Source: Dyella jiangningensis (GTDB lineage: Bacteria; Pseudomonadota; Gammaproteobacteria; Xanthomonadales; Rhodanobacteraceae). From it: a DNA stretch of 64,000 bases. The DNA lies in contig CP007444.1 in the NCBI GenBank assembly GCA_000632805.1, forward strand, positions 2,046,001 to 2,110,000, given 5' to 3'. The notes under the pieces were generated by a model, which ran no database searches, was not told the origin of the DNA, and worked only from the letters and a program-made list of their open reading frames with translations. Numbering within the stretch: position 1 is the first letter of the stretch; each line of letters begins with the position of its first letter. The position numbers were made by a program, and so were the translations under genes. Below, piece by piece: positions 61,101 to 64,000 of the stretch.

Positions 61101-61267
61101 ACAAGCTGGATTTCAACCTGGCCGTCTTCAATCTGCTCGATCAACAGACACCCGTCTTCTACAACGACTTCTTCGGCACGACGTCCAGCCCCAATCCCGA
61201 CTTCGGGCGCGTGCAGGACACGCTCGCGCCGCGCTACGTCCGGTTCTCCGTGGCCTACGATTTCTGA
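58136..61267 (+). CDS. Oar-like TonB-dependent receptor with N-terminal carboxypeptidase-regulatory domain
   Basis: 1043 aa from the ATG at 58136 (signal peptide MKGNSLRALHPLHVLKGKAL, then ILFGFTGSVWA). A CarboxypepD_reg-like domain (about 38-120: TSGTIYGTVPAVAGEAVQITG, GKYSVTLPVGTYTVSLLQDG) precedes the plug (QLQQLPIQRTAEDIALLAPG, YYLDGMNTTELLNNQGG). The barrel follows and ends in VRFSVAYDF, with the C-terminal Phe needed for outer membrane insertion. This layout is the OmpA-related Oar family of Xanthomonadales, often taking up peptides or glycans. It is followed by a strong terminator. Confidence 0.92.
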   Translation: MKGNSLRALHPLHVLKGKALPLAIGSILFGFTGSVWAQATSGTIYGTVPAVAGEAVQITGGSGFNRTIDVGTSGKYSVTLPVGTYTVSLLQDGKVVDTRSGVSPAAAGAVAVDFIAPTATTGARTLGTINVTGNSLPPIDVSTTNQVTTITAKQLQQLPIQRTAEDIALLAPGVNLGSPEIGSGPLGTPNLVFGGASTAENAYYLDGMNTTELLNNQGGISLPYGAIEQQQTFISGYDARYGRSIGGVINQIGKSGDNDWHFGARALWQPGSLRTDPDNYYYANKLVTSQGNRPGDLAVYRNNNDSSERIYDAYVSGPLIKDKLFFYIGLEQDDSNYRTTSEFSSTATTETWKVHDPKFYTKFNWNINDSNVLSASYLQNSHKTYGTIYDFDYDTLKQGDFNSLDQLKRTTFKVWVANYTSYLTDNLTLNAMVGKMHGSYYTSQPGYEGFDPLLPHIASSSVQDPAFAPPGGISNSQINSTITDPNHKESVTNYRLDLDYKLGDHDFQVGIDNINSTDLNDGSVNPGPGYQWIYGQSDPGSPVFGVDPNVPPYVAPSTQCHPDSTGTVRCYYVQQHTDISVASVRVTQRAQYVMDNWQVTPNLLLNLGVRNDQFTNYDASGVPYIRLTKPQWAPRLGFSWDVHGDSSLKVFGNAGRYYLALPEQVALSIAAPVTNAGVYGTYTGIDPTTGAPIGFTPLPQNPSTGVSIDSEYGQAKDPRVSASRNIKAEYSDNYVLGMQQQFQMLGTQWVFGATGTYQRMNRIIDDFDDIQIECAAGRAQGYAYMTPDTCSQWAQSLVLINPGETSNLWMQSPNGALVPVTLTAKDQRFPKGPTRRYYSLDLSLEHAWDGKWFAKFDYMFSRTWGNDEGPVSTYSQQGGSYESLTTGWDFPERMEYSSGVLPNDRRHQFKIYGAYQVAPDWTVGANLYIASGTPVLCRGGYGPNQLALHGSHTYYWCGGEPVPPGSLGRLPWTHQVNLNLDWKPGWADHKLDFNLAVFNLLDQQTPVFYNDFFGTTSSPNPDFGRVQDTLAPRYVRFSVAYDF

Positions 61268-61289
61268 CCTCCCGCAGGCTTCCTCCCCG

Positions 61290-61316
61290 CGCCGGGCTTT
61301 TGCCCGGCGTTTTTTT
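61290..61316 (+). terminator. Rho-independent terminator after the Oar-like receptor
   Basis: CGCCGGGC (61290-61297), loop TTTT, GCCCGGCG (61302-61309), then seven T (61310-61316). This is the best intrinsic terminator in the window. It separates the receptor from the sulfotransferase. Confidence 0.9.
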
Positions 61317-61370
61317 GCAGCCCCCGCCCGCCTCGTATAGTCTGCTGACTCGATCATCGCCGGTGACGAC

Positions 61371-62975
61371 ATGACGGAAACTCGGCCGCACGACACGCCG
61401 CAACAGCCGCCTTCAGCCGCAACCGAGCGCTTGCTGGCAAAGGCGCGCGAGGCATGGGCCCGCCATGATTTCGACGCGGCCGAGCGTTCGTTGATCGGCG
61501 CGCTCGCCCTGGCGCCGAACGAGCCTGCGACCCTTCGCATGCTGGGCATGGTCGCCCAGCGCCGCGGCAATCACGAGCAGGCCATCGACTGTTTCCGTCG
61601 CGTGCTCTCGATATGGCCCGACGACTCCGACCTTCATGTGTGCCTTGGCATTGCGCTGTTCGAACGTGGCGAGGTGGACCAGGCACTCGTGCATCTGCGT
61701 CAGGCCTGCGAGCTGCAGCCGCGATCTTCGGCAGCGTGGTTCAATTTCGGCGAGGCGTTGTCGCGGGCGACGCGCGCGCGTGAGGCCGTCGACGCCCTGC
61801 AACGAGCGCTGCAGCTCGACCCTGCACACGTATCGGCTCGCCTGTCGCTGTCCAAGGCACAGGCGAGCCTCGGTGAGATCGACGCAGCGGTGGCCGGCTT
61901 CAGGGAGGTGTTACGCCTTGATCCCGGCCATGCCGAGGGATGGTTTGGCCTGTCGAATCTCAATACCGTCCGCTTCGATGCCGCGGACGTGGCTGGCCTT
62001 CGTCGCGCACTGGCGCGCGATGGGCTGCCTGCGCGTCACCGTGAACTGCTCGGGTTCACGCTGGCCAAGGCGCAGGAGGACCACGGCGATTACGACGAGG
62101 CATTCGAAACGTTTCGATGGGCCAACGCGTCGCGCCGCAAACGCGTGAAGTGGGATGCCGCGGGCGAACGGCGGCGCGTCGACGCCATCCTGCGTATTTT
62201 CGCCAACGAGATGCCTGCGCCGGTCGATCCGGGGCTGGGCCGCGAAGTCACGTTCATCGTGAGCATCCCGCGCTCGGGCTCCACGTTGGTCGAACAGATT
62301 CTCGCCTCGCATCCCGAGGTCGAGGGCGCCAACGAGATCAAGGACATGTCGCAGGTGATCGACGGCGAAACACGTCGTCGCCGTTCGGCGTTTCCGCTTT
62401 GGGCCACGGACGCCACACCCGAGGATTGGCATCGCCTGGGCAATGAGTACCTCGCGCGTACCGCGCTCTGGCGCAGGGCCAAGCCGCGCCTCACCGACAA
62501 GAGCCTGGTGACCTGGTATCTGGTGGGCGCCGCATTGGCGATGCTGCCGGCGGCACGCGTGGTGATCGTGCGCCGCGATCCGCTGGAAACCTGCCTGGCG
62601 TGTTTCAGGCAGTGCTTCACCGAACAGACCGGCTTTACCTGCGATCTCGACGAGATGGCCGATTACTGCATCGACTTCTCGCGCCTCAGCCGTTTCTGGC
62701 TGGAACGATATCCCGACCGCGTACTCGACCTTCCCTACGAGTCGCTGGTGGCCGAACCGGAACCTGTCATCCGCAACCTGCTCGACTTCTGCGGCCTGCC
62801 ATTCGACCCGGCATGCCTCGATTTCCACAAGACGTCACGAACCGTGCTCAGTGCGCCCAGCGCCGCGCAGGTGCGACAGCCGCTGCGTCGCGATACGGCG
62901 CGAAGCGCGCGTTACGGTACAAAGCTCGATGGGCTGCGCCAACGTCTACGGGACGCGGGATTGATTGCCGATTGA
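61371..62975 (+). CDS. TPR-repeat sulfotransferase
   Basis: 534 aa. Residues about 20-225 are TPR repeats (AREAWARHDFDAAERSLIGALAL, GNHEQAIDCFRRVLSIWPD, GEVDQALVHLRQACELQP, REAVDALQRALQLDP). The sulfotransferase domain begins with the PAPS-binding loop FIVSIPRSGSTLVEQIL (about 300) and goes on to RVVIVRRDPLETCLACF and VLDLPYESLVAEPEPV. It transfers sulfate to an unknown acceptor. The pair with an Oar-like receptor is common in Xanthomonadales, though a terminator lies between them here. Confidence 0.92.
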   Translation: MTETRPHDTPQQPPSAATERLLAKAREAWARHDFDAAERSLIGALALAPNEPATLRMLGMVAQRRGNHEQAIDCFRRVLSIWPDDSDLHVCLGIALFERGEVDQALVHLRQACELQPRSSAAWFNFGEALSRATRAREAVDALQRALQLDPAHVSARLSLSKAQASLGEIDAAVAGFREVLRLDPGHAEGWFGLSNLNTVRFDAADVAGLRRALARDGLPARHRELLGFTLAKAQEDHGDYDEAFETFRWANASRRKRVKWDAAGERRRVDAILRIFANEMPAPVDPGLGREVTFIVSIPRSGSTLVEQILASHPEVEGANEIKDMSQVIDGETRRRRSAFPLWATDATPEDWHRLGNEYLARTALWRRAKPRLTDKSLVTWYLVGAALAMLPAARVVIVRRDPLETCLACFRQCFTEQTGFTCDLDEMADYCIDFSRLSRFWLERYPDRVLDLPYESLVAEPEPVIRNLLDFCGLPFDPACLDFHKTSRTVLSAPSAAQVRQPLRRDTARSARYGTKLDGLRQRLRDAGLIAD

Positions 62976-63259
62976 ACGAGCGGCGTCCTGTGTTCGCCCG
63001 AAACCACCAGCATCGACGTCAGCGCACTTCGCGTTGCCAGCACTCCGTTGTCATGACGCGTATCGCCATGCGCGAAAGCAAAGCGGACGCCAGCAATGGA
63101 TTTTCGTGAAGGAAGGTGCTCGCATGGTGCGCCCTCCGCATCCTTTTGCAACGCAGCAAGCTATCTGCCCGGCGAGCGAGTTACAGTGCGTGTCGTTATT
63201 GATGACGACGACCCAAAGGACAGGCCCCTCTCGGCATGGCCTTTTTTTGGGAATTCTAT

Positions 63260-63273
63260 TTAGATCGATCTAA
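63260..63273. promoter_or_regulatory. 14-bp palindrome, candidate operator of the GH76 gene
   Basis: TTAGATCGATCTAA has a central CG, as in LacI-type operators of sugar genes, and lies about 210 bp before the GH76 start. Only the symmetry supports this. Confidence 0.4.
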
Positions 63274-63353
63274 TTCGCATATTTCTCGCTATGAACGGCG
63301 GGCACCAAGCGTGCCCATCGGGGACACAAGGCTTTCTTCTGTGCATGGACATG

Positions 63354-63367
63354 GCCGTCTAGACGGC
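63354..63367. promoter_or_regulatory. Second 14-bp palindrome before the GH76 gene
   Basis: GCCGTCTAGACGGC, perfect, with a central CTAG. About 113 bp before the start. It may be a second operator or a hairpin. Confidence 0.3.
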
Positions 63368-63479
63368 TCCACGCATGACGGTTCAGGCCGGTTCACCGCC
63401 CACACTCCGGCCTTGGACTGACGGGGCGACGACGCCTCACACATCCCCTCGTGGGTTTCCGAAAGGAGCGCTTCTGATC

Positions 63480-64000
63480 ATGAATCTCGAAGCCTTACGC
63501 ATACGAGTCCGCACCCTGCTTGCCACGGCCAGCCTGATGCTCGTGGCCGCGACCTGCCCTGTCATGGCGAACGGGCAGACCTACCCCGACAGCCCCTGGG
63601 CCGATGGCTCGACGGCCGTTGCACGCGCCCGCGTGACGGCGGACGTATTGATGGCGTCATACGACCCCAACAAGGCCTGGTTTCCGTCGAGCTGGTGGAA
63701 CTCGGCCGTCGCCCTGCAGACGATCGGCGATTACATGCAGCGAACCGGCGATCGACGCTATCTCGCCCAGCTGGACAACACCTTTGAAAAGGACAAGGGT
63801 GTCTTTCCCGGCGGCGTGCTGTCCGGCGATCCGCTGCTGGGCAACTTCACCAGCCGCGCCATCGACGACTCCGAATGGTGGGGCCTGGCCTGGGTGCAGG
63901 CCTATGACCTGACCCGCAATCCGAAATACCTCGACATGGCGGTCACCATCGCCAACTACGTCGATGGCTACTGGGATACCAGCACATGTGGCGGTGGCGT
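63480..64000 (+). CDS. Glycoside hydrolase family 76 (endo-alpha-1,6-mannanase-like), C-terminus off the right edge
   Basis: About 173 codons from the ATG at 63480 are in the window. The signal peptide (LLATASLMLVAATCPVMANG) is followed by GH76-like motifs: PNKAWFPSSWWNSAVALQTIGDYMQ by halves and RAIDDSEWWGLAWVQAYDL with the paired catalytic Asp129 and Asp130. GH76 enzymes cut alpha-1,6-mannan of fungal or mycobacterial cell walls. AAGGAG lies upstream. The gene continues beyond the window, where more glycan genes may follow. Confidence 0.85.
   Translation, partial: MNLEALRIRVRTLLATASLMLVAATCPVMANGQTYPDSPWADGSTAVARARVTADVLMASYDPNKAWFPSSWWNSAVALQTIGDYMQRTGDRRYLAQLDNTFEKDKGVFPGGVLSGDPLLGNFTSRAIDDSEWWGLAWVQAYDLTRNPKYLDMAVTIANYVDGYWDTSTCGGG

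Larger units (their letters stand above)
62976..63479. other. Intergenic region before the GH76 gene, with two palindromes
   Basis: 504 bp. It has an AT-rich tract near 63241-63285 that is unlike the surrounding DNA. Two perfect palindromes lie here: TTAGATCGATCTAA (63260-63273) and GCCGTCTAGACGGC (63354-63367). No real gene is seen. The promoter of the GH76 gene is probably in the AT-rich part. Confidence 0.5.

Noticed and set aside
1-64000. CRISPR arrays, tRNA or rRNA genes, insertion sequences, phage genes
   Set aside because: No regularly spaced repeats, cloverleaf sequences, transposase motifs or integrase motifs were seen on reading both strands by eye.

Overview
The window is high-GC gammaproteobacterial chromosome. 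Tandem TonB-dependent receptors, Oar-type receptors beside TPR-sulfotransferases, many LysR regulators paired with short-chain dehydrogenases, and three large BNR-propeller proteins are typical of Xanthomonadales. I infer Rhodanobacteraceae (Luteibacter/Dyella-like) from gene content alone. I see no tRNA, rRNA, CRISPR array, transposase or phage gene. About 51 protein genes are supported. Two of them are incomplete at the window edges, and one gene is split by a frameshift.

Layout: 0-8 kb holds a partial VOC protein, a GNAT, two small proteins behind an operator-like promoter, an acetolactate-synthase-like ThDP enzyme with a succinate-semialdehyde dehydrogenase, a MOSC/ferredoxin-reductase fusion and an aldo/keto reductase. 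8-13.7 kb is an EmrAB-TolC type tripartite efflux operon with a divergent TetR, then mug. 14-16.6 kb is a tandem DUF1254/DUF1214 pair. 16.7-29.7 kb is a block of three secreted BNR/Asp-box propeller proteins (about 1040-1080 aa) with a LolA-like protein and a TonB receptor.

29.8-34 kb carries AraC, LysR, two SDRs and a VOC protein. At 34.2-42.5 kb a propeller-type sensor kinase and NarL-type response regulator face a run of a DoxX-like protein, two cytochrome P460 family proteins, two alpha/beta hydrolases (one with an Asp nucleophile) and an SDR. 42.8-45.3 kb has a small hypothetical protein, an Hsp20 gene with a ROSE-like leader, and a diguanylate cyclase. 45.4-54 kb is a regulator/redox stretch (LysR-NmrA, a PEP-mutase-family gene, MarR-GNAT fusion, cupin, AhpD-like, NmrA-like, LysR, DUF4386). 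54.2-57.7 kb is a LysR / DgcN-like DUF1611 / GltS group that points to D-glutamate use. 58.1-63 kb is an Oar-like receptor with a TPR-sulfotransferase, and the right edge enters a GH76 glycanase.

The points most worth following are: (1) a PEP-mutase-family gene split exactly at an in-frame A AAA AAG slippery heptamer; (2) a promoter plus hairpins that could form a ROSE-type RNA thermometer before hsp20; (3) matching dyads before dgcN and before the Oar-like receptor; (4) an N6-spaced dyad at 1.2 kb that recurs over the tetR start codon; (5) the BNR-propeller/TonB block and the P460 block facing a two-component system. All functions are inferred from sequence motifs read by eye; no database search was run.
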